In this document: in pieces, positions 1 through 14,080 of the stretch
How the letters are laid out: the number at the start of each line of letters is the position of its first letter
How positions within the stretch are numbered: position 1 is the first letter of the stretch
NCBI GenBank assembly: GCA_951804985.1
Contig: OX638130.1
Location: 84,252,583 to 84,316,582, forward strand
Source: Dryomyza anilis
Lineage: Eukaryota; Arthropoda; Insecta; Diptera; Dryomyzidae
Direction: 5' to 3'
Length of the DNA stretch: 64,000 bases
Notes under the pieces: model-generated
Seen by the model: the letters and a program-made list of their open reading frames with translations, nothing else
What the model was told of the DNA's origin: nothing
Databases searched by the model: none
Position numbers and translations under genes: made by a program

Positions 1-3000
1 ACCGCAAAAACAACACAGCAACAACCACAGCAACCGTGCAAATCCCAATGATAACATGACCCACACTCATGTCACAGAGACTCCCGAAAGTAGACCGCTG
101 CGAAGTAGATACGTCGTCGTGTGAGCACGACGAGTGTTGTATTTTACGGACGAACGCTTCACATGTTTTTGTGCTTTTGTTGTAGCTGTTCCTTTCATCT
201 TGCTGCCACCTCGTTTGTTTCTGCCGCTGACTCTGATATGAAAATGCGGTTTATTTTTTTTAATCCGTTTTCAAAGGCTCATCGCTTGCTGTGTGGGAAA
301 ACGAGTCCGGCGAAAAGTGTGTGAAATGGATTAAAATGCAGAGTTTTTCGATATTAGTTTAAAGATAAATTTGCATTTAAATATTATCGCTTTTAGATTA
401 TTTAAATTTTCCTTATTAAATGTTTTTATTGGTATTTTTCTCCACTTTACAAAACAAAATATATTAAGGGGATTCATGTCAATGCGTATTAACGTTTGTT
501 CCACGCGATGTTTAAAATTTTATATGAAATTTCAAATATACAGAGAATTAAAAGATTATATCATCAGTATTTACAAAATACGTAGTATGTGTTCTTATGG
601 AAATGAACGATATAATAAAATTAAAGGAAACCTTCAATGATAAACATTTAAGATAATAAAAATAGTTAAATATAGGTACGGTTGATATGCTTTTATTTAA
701 ATTATGACATTTCCTAATAATATATTTAAATACTTTTCAGTATGTGATTGATTAGTTTACAATATCAATTATAGAAAATGTTTTGTAGAAACTATTCTAG
801 GAACATAACCGGAATTCAACATTATTATTTGGAAATCATCATGTATAACCCAATAGAGTAAATTTCCCTAACGGTTGCATGACCAACAAGATCTAAAGGA
901 CTTCGCTGCGGCTTAAAATTTTAAAAACATTTCAAATTTTGAAAAAACATATTTGCTTTTATTTAATAACGAATTGTAAATCCACGTAACCAGCATCTTT
1001 TGACCACACGCAAGTGTCAGCCAACTTTCAAATAATTCCTATTCCAATATGAAAATAAATCCACAAAAAAAAATAAACATTATTTCATTCAAAATATATA
1101 GATTATTTCTACAAATCCAGCCAGAAATTATACAGCTCGTATTCATACAGATGATCCCATTGTCAGCGAATTAAGATGACACTCCACACGTCACAGGGCC
1201 GGGCCCATCAATAAACTTACTCAGCAATCGATCACCAACTGCGATCAAACAACAATGCCCACACGCTTCGACAACAATACGGCTAAATTACAAAATCCCT
1301 TGACAATTGATCCAGGCCTGTAGATTCTCAGCGCTTCATATGTACGCAGAGACGCTCGCGTGGGCAGGTAGCAACGTAAACAAAATGTCAAAACAACTGT
1401 CATGACATGCGTTTGTGTCGCCACAAAGGCTGGGCTGACAGACGGCCAGGTTCAATGTTCGCAACGTTGAAAGTATTTTCGGAAAATGCGACTAAACCTA
1501 AAACCGCATTTCGTTTAATCCCATTTATGGCAAAAGTCAACAAAGCGCATAATTTTTATTATTTTATATGCTGTGACAATTGCAACAAAGATTAACGAAG
1601 CCTGTGGAGATTTGAGAGGCGTCCGACTGTGTGCGGTCTGCGCAAAGTTCAAATCCCGCACAAATCTGTGTCGCATATGAAACCCGCAAATAAAGCAGCA
1701 AGGGATTATCTTGCGGCTAAGATTTGTAAATTGGCAAATTGTTGAGGGTTTTTTTTGCAAAACCTCTAGAGTACAGGCAGCGATTATACAAATCTATGTG
1801 ATGAGCCTATTGATCATGAATGGTCCGCAATATAAGCCAACAATGTAAAATGGCGAAACCTACCTCAGGACCCAGCTTAGTTAATTGTTTTTGCACGCAC
1901 TTTGCTGATATCGTTTTGCTCTCTCGACATTTTTGACTTAGCTTTTGAATGCAACTGTCAAAAGCAGCTGTTTTCATCTGTCAACATCAAATAAAAACGA
2001 ACTGTCAACTTGTCATGTTTTATTGTGTTCACTTGTCGTTCATTTTTACAAGAACACCAGTCAAGTAACAGTCTTTTTATATTTTTTTCTTACTGCTTGG
2101 TTATTTTCAAGATCAAAACATTAAAGCAAACGCAGAAGATGCCGAGGCGCAAGCACACCCACTGTGCATGTGGCAACGCCAATGGGGGGCCCACTTCGGT
2201 GATTAGCGATATTTTTATGAGGTTGATGCGCGGCAGTGATGTGTTGCTACTCTGTGAAATTCTTAATTCAAAAAAGCTAATTTCAGGCAAACTGTGGATG
2301 AACCAAAAATGGATTTTTGGAAATAAACTTTTTGATATGTTTTAAGTATTCTATAAGTATTTTATAATATGCAATTGATATGCTTCAAAAATCGGAATTC
2401 CAATAATAGATTAACATGTTCTCTGTATGATATATAGCCAGCAAACCTAACGTTATCTTACGATATCGAAATTTATCGTTTTAGTTATATATACTAGGAC
2501 GATACAATAAAAATAGGAAATATTTAACATATTTAGAATGTTAATGCTTTTTTAGTCGATATATATCGCATCAATATCGAAAATATGTTTATTATATATA
2601 AACATTATCTTGTTCAGAAAATTTAATTTTTTGACAAACATTCTGAAAAATACACATAAAATATATCGAATTAGTATATTTTTAAACGAATATAAAAATT
2701 ATTGACAAAAGTTTGTCGGGTATATATACAAATATGTAGTTATTTCTAAAACAAACAAAGTGTTGTACCAGAAAACTTTATTTGCAATTGCACAAATCGG
2801 CAATCGTTTGCAAGAACACTGAGCTTGCTTCTTTCACCCACTGTTGATGTCTAGTACAGCGCCATCTCGTGCAATATTGCATGGCACGATTTGCCGGCAC
2901 ATGTACTTCCAGTTGTTGGCAGTGAGCTGCAGCGGCAGCAGCAACATTTGTTCCACTCGCCTGCCTCGAAGGTAGAAAAATTCGTATTAACGATTAAATG

Positions 3001-6000
3001 TCAAAAGCAGACACATACAAATCAGCTCAAAATGCACATAAAAAGTAGTCATCGTGGAAAAAGTCTGCAACATTTTAGTGCTGCTTCGTTGGTTTGCTGT
3101 AGGAAAAAGACGTTGTAGTAGAAGTTTCCAACAGTTAAACCATGACACGTAATGAACGACATGAAGTTGGCGAACAAAACTGCCTCCGTGTGCGCAAAAC
3201 TACTTTTAAAAATTCACATAGGAAAAAGTTCCCTTTTATCTTATTTTAAGAAAACTAACTACCAATAAAAACTTAAAACTTTTTTCACCAAACTTAAAGC
3301 CACCGTACTTTATGACCAAAATTTTGCGCAAATATTGCTTAAACCATTTTACAAGGCCGCTTTCTGCGGGTCTGCGTGTGTCAAAGCAATTACAAAGAAA
3401 CTCACTGCCCACCAGCCAGCAACTAATTTGGCAAATTCTACTTCATTTATTATATTTTCAGCAACGTTTTGTTAACAACCTGAACGCTGTCATTTATTAT
3501 TAAACGTGTTGCCCAGCATTTCAATGCAATAACTGGCTATAATAGTTAACAGCACAGAATTTCTTTGGCATTCTTAAGAAAACAAAAGTTCATTGTCGAC
3601 CGCAAAGAATTGCTTCGTAGTGTAAATGTGGCGCACGCAAACTTTATTTGTTCTGGCCCTTTTTACGCCCCAACGTCGAACGGCGAAAGCATTGAAGCGG
3701 AAACACATGAAAACATGCAAAAAGCAATACTTCCGTTGGGCGCGTTCACATTGCGACTACTTAAATGCTGAACACACCCGCGCGCATACTCACTCTCTCT
3801 CGTTCTTTGCCACCCACTACCCACTAGTTAAAGTGTTGCCAAAGCGCGCGCATTTTCCACTTAATCGAGTTGTTGAAATTTTTGCAACTTCCGTGTCGTT
3901 CGTTGCAAGCACAAAGCGCACGCATTCGTTCCGCATTTTATTCGGAATTTTTTGAATAGCACAGAAGTGGCTCCTGCAGCTGGTGTACGTTTGTCTGTCT
4001 GTCAGCTGACGTATCCTGCGCGCCATGACTGCTACAATATGCTCTGTGCTCAAAGTCGTAACTTTACGCATATTTCGTAAATTTTTGCAATTGCTCGCTC
4101 GTGTGTAAATAAATTTACGCACACAACTCAATTGACTTGCCTCCCGACATTTGTCAAGTGTGCGCCATCAACCGCCCCTCCCTGCCGCCCTTCCAGTCCG
4201 TCATGCTATCCATGCGATGCGTTGCCAATTGCCTGCAATCGTTTCGCATTGCGCTTGAATGGGCGTGGGTTGACGTCTGCGTTGCTTTTTTAACTGTCAT
4301 TTTATTAGTTGCTATATCTCGACTTTATTACCACGTGGAGTAATCATGCCGTTGCAGTGGATGGGAGTGAATAAAGCCAAGATTTGCATTTAACTTTATG
4401 TTCAAATTATTGTTGCAAGTCTTTTATGACAGTTTTTATTGCTCTGCTGGGTTCACTTGATGGTTGTAATGTTCTTTTTTGTTTTGCAAGATACTGCAGG
4501 GTAATGAAAAACGTTTTTGGGTCAAAAATGCTGTTGCTGTGATACATAGTTATGTTGCAAAGTGTACTTGAAATAGAGATTTTATAAAGATTTTATTAGA
4601 GACTGAGCATAACTCTTGATTTTAAAGACATTTTGATGATTATCTTCTTTACAGTATGGAAATATCATGAAATAAATTTGAACAAGTCTCTAATAATGTA
4701 TAATAAGTCTTTTATACACTTTCAAAAGACTTTTTGAATCAATTTTTAAAACTATGTTAGGGAAGTGTTAGCAAATGCAAGATTAAGACTAGTTCTTACT
4801 CTTTTAAAACTCTTGTAGACTCTTGTTTTTTTGCGAATTTCTTGCAATGTAAGTCTGGTTCATGTTCTTGCATCGAAATGTCCATCTTGTTCCAGCATAA
4901 CTCCAAGAACACGACACAAAAGCCTTTTCACTATTTTAGAGACTGAACAAAAAATAAATTCGTTATATTTACCTAATATTTATTTAATTTATATAATCAA
5001 TTAGTCTTTAACACTTTAACATACTTTGAATTCCTAGAATGACTTTCAATTCCACCCTTAAATCTACAAAACTTCAGTTTGACATGTGAGAACTAAAGAG
5101 TGCTTAAAAATTTTGCGCCACTCATGAAATTTGCAGACGTGTCTGGGAGCTTTGAGGGCGTTCAACGAAAAAACCACCTGCTGCCAAACTCACTCATAGC
5201 ATGCAATATACAACAATTACACTTGTACAACAATTATGCAGACAATTGCAAATAAAACAACAATAACAACAACAACTGTAACACTTAATAACAACAAAAT
5301 TACAAAAGGCGCAAAACATGCAAGAGACTCAGACCTTGGTCTCTTCTGGATTTGAGACATGTTGTGTTTTGCAAAAGTAGGGGGCCGGACGTATTTACGC
5401 AAGAGTTGGGGCAGCAACTGACGTGTGCAGCAAAGACTTTATAAATTGTTTGAATGCTTGTCAAACAAGCGCATTTGTTTTGATGTGCATGTTTCAAGTT
5501 TTCCCCAACATGATTTTGCAAAGGACATAAATCAGCTGCTGCAAAGTCTTTAGTTACTCTTTTAACTTCTATACTAACCACACAGTAACTGGCCGAACAA
5601 TAACGGTTACATGTGCAGGTTGGCAACGCACTAAACTATATGCTGTATTGGCAACACTGTGCCGTGCAGGTTGCCGCCTGCCAGTGACAACTTTGACAAC
5701 TGCTGCTGTTGCGTGCGAGTATGTTCAGTGAGTTGCTGCGGGCGGAGTGTGTTCAGTATGTTGCTGGTGGCGTTTGGCCGCTGCTAATGTCGCTAACAGT
5801 GCCGCTTTCATAAAGCAAAAATTTTCGAAAACTTTTGATCTTCCGCTCAAAATTTCCATTGTTGTTTTTGCGGCTGTTGCTCCTGCTAAAGGAAGCGCTA
5901 GCAATGTTGCTCTGGTGCATGTTGACAACGACCACGCCAACAATAACAACTTGAACAACAACCGTTTAATAGGCAATTAAAGCGCAAAAACATTTAAAGG

Positions 6001-9000
6001 CTTCCATCCGCACGCATGCACGCAAACACACAAACATAGGCGGCATATAAGGACATCGTCCTGTTGCTGTTGACATGCTGTGGCATGTTGCGGCGTGCCG
6101 TCGCCAGCTTTCGAGAGTTTATCTTCTGGAATCCTTACAAATTCTGACGTTATGTTGGCTGGCTTCAGCATATTTGATGACGTTGCTATGAGACAGCAAT
6201 GACCGCGGATGCTGTGACGCAAGCCATAGTTAAAGTTGTTGCTACAATGGGGCGGCTGAGAGGAGGGGGAGCTGAAAATGAATGGGTCTTTTCGATTTTA
6301 TTTATTTTGTAATTTATTCTTTACACAGTGCGTTATCGTACTTGCCGCATACTCGCGTCTCGTTTGCTTTCAACTTTATGACCGGCGGCAAAAGTTGCTG
6401 TGGTGAATGACAGGCGACTGTTTTTGACATTTCACCCAAAATGTCCTCAATTCAATGAGTGACGACAATGTGTGCGTCAATGAAAAGCGACGTTGTGTGT
6501 TTTTGTTTTATTATTATTATTGCTGCTGTTGTTATTGTTATTGTTGCTGCCTTTACTGTTTTCGTCCTGTCGCGCAGCATAACAGCGTGAATTTATTTTC
6601 CTACTTTTGTTATTATTACAAAATTATATTGTTGTTGTTTATGGAATTACGCACGTCGTATATATATTTTTGACATGACAACATTGTTATTTTTGTAGGT
6701 TTGTAAATGGCGTTGGAATATTTTCAAATATAATTTTTCAATTGCAAAAATTTCATGTAATTCTTAAATTATTTAAAACTATTTGTGGTATATTTATTAC
6801 AATATTAAATTACGGCCTTCATTTGTATCTGAAATGATACGAACGATTAAAAATTTGAAATAATTGAAAATTTTTAAAAGAAACGCACTGATATAAGGCA
6901 TATCGTTTTTGGTAGATCTAAGTTCACTAATTGGATATTCATTTACCAATTTACACTAGCAAGTCAGGCTTTCATAAAAACTACACAAATGTACATGATT
7001 TAAGTCTTTAAGTTTAAATAGTATTTAAAATGAACAAACCGAGAGGTTAAATATTTTCGGTGAGTGCATAAAAATCGGCAGAGCTTTAGTCTTTTTTGAA
7101 ATTCCACGTCTATGTAAAACTTAGTAAAAATTCAAATTCTTTCTAAGTGAATATCTCACACTTAAAATTCCGTAAGAGCTTTTCTAAGAGTTGGGAATTT
7201 TCGTGCGCCGCTTTATAATTCCATGGTATTTTCATTGCCACGAATTAACCTAATTTTCAACACTCGCAGACACAGCATTGCATGACAGTCAGCCAGCCAG
7301 CCAGCAAAAAATGTCAGTCAGTCTGCAAAACAGTTCAGCCATGCAACCAAACAGCTAACCAACCAACCAGCCAACCAGCTAGCTATTCAGCAGTCAGTCC
7401 AGCGTGTAAAACCGAAAAACGCATTCATGTAGAAAATTTGCTGATCTGTTCCACGTTCAGTTTTGAGCTGAATTCCAGACAGACCGCCGCGCCGCATACT
7501 CGCTCATGAGGCTGCTATCAGTATAGAGCATTCCGTATGTCGTACGTTCTTCCATCTGTGTGCTGCTTTGTCCGTCTGTCTATCATCTCTCTTGCGCATT
7601 TAATAGTTTCCCAAGCAAACAAAGTTGCTGCACCACCACGTACCGCATCCGTCTCGATATCAGCCGCATCGGTATCACCACCACCACCACTAGCACCATC
7701 AGCAGCATCAACGTGTTTAGACGATTTTTCTGCATCATGGACCACATGATGCAAAACTAATTCGAAATTAATGTGCGTCAAAAAAACGAGCCAAAGGTTC
7801 ACCCCAACGTGCAACGTAGCACCGGCAAAGACGGGGCGCGCACCACCAGAACTAAGGACCAGTTCAGCTGATGGGTGCTTTTCCAACGAACGGTTGCTTG
7901 TGTAGTGTTTACCGCTGTTGTTGTTATTGTTGCTGCTTTTATTTTACGAAACAGGCCCGCACTTGTTCAAGTGCCACGTAGCACAGAGCGTGCGAATTCC
8001 CAGCCAGCCAGTCATTCTGCGCCCTGCCGCATGGAGTGTGCTTCATTCAGAAGGATGCAAACATCGCACTTGAAATGCAAACAGGATAATAAACCGGCAG
8101 CAGCATCAGTACCACGACGACGACGTAAAATCGTTCGTGCGGCTGTTGGACAAACGCACCTTTGGCACTTGTTCCGTTGCGTTCGTGAGATGAATGTGGC
8201 TCGAACATTGTGCGAGTACTCGTGCAAAATGTCGAGTACTCAATGTACTTTCGTTCGTCATTCATAACATTTTTCGTTTGTTTAACCAAGATAAACAAAG
8301 AAATATTATCTTAAACGAAAAAGGAGTGTTTGAACTGTTGGCTCTTCTGCAGCACCGACCGACCGACCGACCGACCGACCGACCGAGCCCATTATCTCAA
8401 TGTGCTCACAGAGGGTTGTAATTTGAGGTACTGCTTTAGCTATTGTTGGCCTTCACAGTGAGGGTTGCAAATGTACTCGACAATAAAATTGCTATTTTAC
8501 AACAAACACACCGAAATTAAGTTCCGTTTTGTGGCTATAAATTGAAGTGCGTTGGCACTTCAATGCTTGTCGAAGTTAATTTGAGTGGCACTTGCAAGCA
8601 CCGCCATGTAAGTGCCATGTCACCGAGTGCGATTAACACATGTTCTCCTCTTATACCAGTGGACACACATTTTTACATTTTGTTTCGATTAAATCTTTAT
8701 GATGAAGAGTTTGAGAAACAAAGAAATTTTTAAAAAGTTCATTAAAAGTTTTCAGATACTTCTCATGGGAATATCAAATAAGCATTTAAATTATTTACAT
8801 TCTTAAAGGGTTTGTGGTTAATTTTACCACCAGAATCATGTACAAATCTGGGTTCGATTCAGATATCTTCGGACTGCAAGAGTAGTTTCCGCCCGAGGCT
8901 TAAGTTGTTAATGCATTCGAATACGAACGGAAAGCTCACACGTTACAATCTCAGACAGCAACCTCCGATTTCTCCAGAGACCGCATCTGTCTAAATCAAA

Positions 9001-10883
9001 GCAGCTCAACCTTTAACATATCTGCCACTAAAGCATCTTCTCACTTTAACCGATTTCGCCAAATCGGCAATAAAAATAAATTACACTCTATTATGAATAA
9101 TCTAATCCGCACCAGATGATGCGCGTTCTAGTACCTCAAACAATTTCACCGCCCATCAACAGCACCCCAGATGAAATCTGCAATGCGAATGCAATTATCT
9201 ACAACTGCTTACGAAGGATACTATTTCAGACACCATTCTGGCACCAGTTGAAACTCTATACAAAGACAATATGTGCAAAATTACGCGACAGATCTAATAA
9301 AAATGTTCAACATGCCACTAAAACTGGTACCAAAATAAAATTGTATAAAAGGAGAAGAATTCAAATAAATACACAAAAAAAAAAACACCCTCGAAACGTT
9401 GCACAACCCAAAATCCCCGGAGGGTTTTGAAGTTCCCAAATGTTGTCTCTGACACTGCAATAACAAATATACGTAAACACAAAAATTATAAAGAAAAATC
9501 ACAGTCATGCCTCTGTAAAGTTGAAAGTTTTTGTTTGAAATATAAAATGCTTGCAGCTAGTTTGGACAGGGAGTGTCTGTCTGTTTGTCTTCTTTAGCAC
9601 CGCTTTTCTTTAGTGTCTGCAACACTGGCTCATCTCTTGTTTTTGCTACTGTTTTCAAATTTAAAAAAATTCATATCACATTTCAATGACATTTCCCTGG
9701 AGACTTTTTTTTAGCGACGAGTTGACGTAGACATGTAAGAGAGAAAAAGCTTTATGGTATGTGACCTTTTGAAATACATTTGGGAATCGCTGTTTTCACG
9801 GTTTTCAACGCAGTAACGATAAGCTAAATTTTAACTAGTTATAATTATGATTAAACGAATTTGGTATATATATTATGAAATCATAACGTATTTTTCTCGA
9901 ACCAACAAAAATCGTTAAAAACTTTAGGAAATCCTTGAAATTAAGAATTTATTTATTAATCCAATTTTACTTATACTTCTAATAAAGCCAAACTAATCGG
10001 CCGTTTGTCGATGCATCCCTCGCACCACTCTGTCAAACGCACTTCAAGTTACTTAGTGTACTCGACACACGCATAACCAACGTGTGTCTCGACTTAAAAT
10101 ACGATTTATTTCGAATCGGAATCGGCGGTGCCAAACCAAAATGCGCCACTCTATAAAGTGCTCTAGTTTGGCGTGCTCGTGTCATAATTTTTTACGGCTC
10201 AAAACGCAAGCGCGTGGCGCCAATAGAAAAGTACGTGAACTGCCTACAGATGCGCCACAGCAAAACATTGCCCACCCCTACTCTCGTGTTGGGTTACTGG
10301 TGCTGTGATTACTGTTAACAAATGCGGTTATTTATATAACTTGATTCAGGACGCGTGTTGCTTAAAAAGCCTCATGCGACTGGTTACAGCCCAAAAAGGG
10401 ACCCGGGAAACGAGTGCCACAACGTCGCACAAATGGTGACACGTGTCGGCGGAAGTGCGCTCACGGTACAAGCATAATTCGTTTCCATTTATGCAGCTAA
10501 TCCGCAGGGTAAATATTATTTATTGCAATTGTAAGTTGATTCATCATCTTGTTAAGCAATTTGCTTGAAAAAAAAACGCTCTTCTATATAAAAAGTGTGA
10601 AATATTGTTTGAACAAATTGTGTAAGTTTCTCAGGCTCGTCAGATTTGACACTTTTGTAATGTAGGCACATTTTTTTGTGAATTTCTAGAAGGTTTTAAA
10701 GCGCTTTCCGCTTTGAATGAAACTAAACACTTTAAAGAGTATTTATAGCAGCCTAAAATGGTTCGCAGAGATCTATAACGAAATTCCCAAAACATTTCAT
10801 ATTAAAAAATCATTTTTCATACCCGCCGATTTTTCTAAAAACTTTGGTAATTTATAAAATTTTTCGGTTTACTCTCTTTGAAG
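1..10883 (+). other. Lim1 intron upstream of the first visible exon
   Basis: No LIM-domain coding block (paired CxxC...HxxC zinc-finger spacing) was recognised on either strand, so this stretch is read as intron. It is AT-rich with scattered CAA/TTG runs (for example near 5205-5300), CAGC/CAAC low-complexity DNA near 7285-7400 and a CGAC microsatellite at 8354-8386. The part from about 5.1 to 8.3 kb is less AT-rich and has no obvious repeats; it could hold regulatory DNA, but no specific site is claimed. The open frames here (the longest about 130 codons) have no recognisable domain. A very short exon could have been missed. Confidence 0.6.
8354..8386. repeat. (ACCG)n tetranucleotide microsatellite
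   Basis: About eight tandem copies of a CGAC/ACCG unit, nearly perfect, in the intron upstream of the first visible Lim1 exon. It lacks the TA-rich core that accompanies the mini-me type GTCY tracts elsewhere in this window, so it looks like an independent microsatellite. Confidence 0.85.
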
Positions 10884-11074
10884 ATTCATTAATGGGCTCC
10901 GCCAGCGAAGACGAGGATGACGATGATGCGCCACATTTACGCGGGCCATCGCTCGGTCTCGGCGCTATGGGACCAAATGGACCGGACTCAGCGGGTGGAC
11001 CGCTGGGAGCCTCCGACATCTCAGTACAAAGCATGAGCACGGACAGTAAAAATACGCATGACGATTCGGATCAG
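10884..11074 (+). CDS. Lim1: Lim1 exon, acidic linker between LIM domains and homeodomain (partial gene)
   Basis: Codes for 63 complete residues plus the last two bases of a codon begun in the previous exon, giving D/N-SLMGSASEDEDDDD onward, then a Gly/Pro-rich stretch and a Ser/Asp-rich end (STDSKNTHDDSDQ). The acceptor is a pyrimidine-rich run ending in AG at 10882-10883; the donor is CAG|gtaatg at 11074/11075, phase 0. This acidic, low-complexity segment occupies the place of the linker between the second LIM domain and the homeodomain in LHX1/LIM1 proteins. The call rests on its in-frame continuity with the homeobox exon only 199 bp downstream. The LIM-domain exons are not in the window, so the 5' part of the gene is missing here, not broken. 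Confidence 0.85.
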
Positions 11075-11273
11075 GTAATGAATGATGTGTTTTTGACTAG
11101 TTTTGATTTTTTTTTTTTTTTGTTTCATTTGATTTTTGGTTTGGTTATTACTATTATTTTGTAGCATATGATTAATGAGTTTGCAATTTCTGTTGTAGTT
11201 TAATAGCTTGAACTATGCACAGCACATGTTAATGTTTCGGTTTTGTATCTTTCTTGTGTCTTGTTATGCGCAG
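11075..11273 (+). other. Lim1: Lim1 intron, 199 bp
   Basis: Short phase-0 intron with donor gtaatg and acceptor tatgcgcag. It contains a T-run near 11107-11121. Nothing else is visible in it. Confidence 0.85.
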
Positions 11274-11492
11274 GGTTCCTTAGATGGTGATCCTGATGGT
11301 CGCGGCGACTCACAGGCGGAAAACAAAAGTCCCGACGATGCGAACGGCTCGAAGCGACGCGGTCCACGCACGACGATAAAGGCCAAACAATTGGAGGTTC
11401 TGAAAACGGCATTTAATCAGACGCCGAAACCGACACGCCACATCAGGGAACAACTGGCCAAGGAGACGGGGCTGCCGATGCGGGTGATACAG
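11274..11492 (+). CDS. Lim1: Lim1 exon, homeodomain residues 1-46
   Basis: 73 codons in phase 0. The first 27 residues are acidic linker ([14 protein letters not shown], then [12 protein letters not shown]). From 11355 the homeodomain begins with [20 protein letters not shown] and runs through helix 2 ([15 protein letters not shown]) to RVIQ at 11492. Homeodomain landmarks are in place: R5, L16 and F20. Lim1 is a LIM-homeodomain transcription factor that acts in the nucleus, in flies in head, leg/antennal and neural patterning. The block is close to identical to the LIM1/LHX1 class and differs from apterous, Lim3, islet or arrowhead types. The donor CAG|gtgggt interrupts the homeobox between residues 46 and 47, a splice position found in many LIM-homeobox genes. 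Confidence 0.95.
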
Positions 11493-14080
11493 GTGGGTTT
11501 GAGTGGAAGTTTTGAGGGTTCAAGTTCAATTGAAAATTATTATTGAAAAAATTACTTTAACACTTAAACCAAAACCGTGACACGAAACTGGTATACCGAA
11601 AACGAATACCGAAACGAAACCAAAATCTTTAGTCGTTTGAATTTTTAGATTTGATTTCAAGCTACGCTATTTGACCTTCAGACATTTGCACAAATTCGCT
11701 GTCCTTTAATTGACCCTTAGCGCGAAATGAGCCCCATAACAATTTGCAATTAAATGCAAATATTTCCGTAAACTATTCATTTAATTTACCGAAAAAAAGA
11801 AGAAACATTTCAAAAAATTATTACAAAAAAATAAAAATGATTTATGCACACTTTTTTATTGTTGTTGTAGACATATAGTAAATTTTGCTGTATTCTTCAG
11901 TGTGTGTGTTGCTTCGACGTCTTTGCAAAGATTAACGTTTAACGTTTCAATAAGTTTTCAGTTTACGATCTTCAGAGTTTCACTGCCAACAAAAACAGCA
12001 ATATTGCAAAAAAAAAGCAACAACGCTTGGTTAATGCGCTGATTTCGACGGGTACCCGTGTTACTGCTGGTACCCAGGTGGACCGCACAACAATGAAAAC
12101 GACATGCAAGACAACAAAATACAAAAAAAAAAATACACACAACGAATCGTTTTTCATTCATTCGGCCGTGCAACGTATCGTTCGTGTGTTGTTCGCGGTC
12201 TCTGACATGCTGCGGTTGACCGTAACGTTTTTGCAATCACGTCGCGTCGTTGCTGCCGCGCCGTGCCGTGGATGCGTTCGCAAAGGAATGAAATTAAAAG
12301 AAGCGTACTTGCGAATGTGGTCGGGCGTAACTGACAAATGTGTGCGACTGTCAGTTGCAGTGCAAAACAATTTAATGCCATAACAATTAAAGAGCCAAAG
12401 TGCAGGGTGATGAAGAATAGAGTGGTGTGGGACAAGGTGCGGCATGTGGTGAGTTGAGGTTAAATGACAAAACATTGAATTTAGCGGTTTACAGCAGTTA
12501 AACAACTTTTATGTTACTGCTGAACGAAAAACAGTAAATCTCTGAAACTATCGAAGACGAACACAACAAAAAAAAATCAAAAAACCAAAAGCCTCAAAGG
12601 TTGCCAAGGCTGCAGACAGGGGCTCAACTCATCAGCATAAAAAAGACATAAATTAATCGTGCAAAAACTTCTGCATTTTCAGCGCATACCAAAAAAAAAA
12701 TAAGATGCAGATTTTACAAAAGAGCTCAATGCGAGGTTATTGGAAGAGCAGCATATCGTAAGACCGTCTTTCTTTTGACAGCTCCACATGCAGTGACGCA
12801 TGTCCATAGCTACTCCTCAACAAATAGTGTTGCATTTTTCAAACGCATTGTTGCTACTTTTTCGCTTAGCGTAGTTTAAACGTTGTTTTCGACGCGAAAA
12901 AAAAAGGTTTGACTGTATATCACATTTTTGCCACCAAACGGAAGTTGTGTTCGGCCATTAGTTAGGGCCACGTTATGACGTTAGGAGCCGCCTAAAAAAC
13001 GCACAAAAGTAGTTTGCATTTTAATTAGTTTTTGCATATAAAACTGCCGGACGGTCCCAAAATACGCCCACCAATTTTGTTTTCACTCGATTAGCAGTTC
13101 TGATAAATTTAAAAGGCTATTTTAACAGGTTGATGTGTGCATGCGCTGTGCATATCCCTTAACAGGTACCTGGTTATTGTAGTATGGTGTTTTTTTTTTT
13201 TGATAATATGTGCCATAAAAACTTTAATTAGAAACTATAAATATCGTTGTGAAATATAACACAATTGCCTTTCAAGATGCAGATTAGAAAACACTGATGA
13301 CATTTAAAAATTCCATTTTAAAATGTTAATATATGATATTCTGAGCACAACCTAAAGAACTTATTAAGTCATTTCAAATTATTTGTACAAACTTAAAGTC
13401 ATTCCACATTACTGGTATTACCTCTAAGTTCTTTAAAATATAAATCAGATACTTTTAAAATACTTTTTGAAACAATTGATACAAAATATGATCGAAATAA
13501 CCTTTCATAAATTTCTCTATATAATTGAAACGAGTGCCTTAAAATTAAAGCCAAATAACCTAATATCTCAGTCTGCTATGTTTCGGTTGACTATGGAAAG
13601 GTCGATCTCGTAGTTTAACCATGTAAGTCCAATTTGTCGCTCGATATTACACTGCCATTAACCCGCTCTGCTTAAGCGTCCCTAAAACAACTTGAGGTAC
13701 GTTCGTCTAGAACACTCCTTTAGCTCTTTTAACTCCATACACTCTTTTTCCGTTCGAGTAGACGGTACTGGTATAAAAAAAGCAACCCTGTTACGTTCAA
13801 CTAAAAAAATAACGGTTAACTCCGCATGCCCCACCTCAGTGTGCTAGAACTTAAGGATTAACGCTTGAAACGATTGGTGTGTTCGACCAAAAATTCTTTT
13901 TGACACTTTTAACTCCAAACTAACTTTAAAAAAACTCCACTCCAAAGCCTCTTCGAACTTCTATCCGAACGCACCTTTGGACGAAGATTCCTGAATAGCA
14001 AAGCAGACATCTTGGTAACTGAATTGAAAAATGTACTATGGTTCATCGAGAGCACGAATTGGTTCACTGGAAATCAGTCA

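Noticed and set aside
7518..8267. Overlapping 122- and 130-codon open frames on opposite strands
   Set aside because: They lie in less AT-rich DNA where stops are rarer, have no domain, no splice context and no conserved motif. The plus-strand one begins at a non-ATG codon.
12027..12505. Several overlapping 90-118 codon frames on both strands
   Set aside because: All are low-complexity or lack any domain; they overlap each other on both strands without splice signals and fall inside the Lim1 intron.
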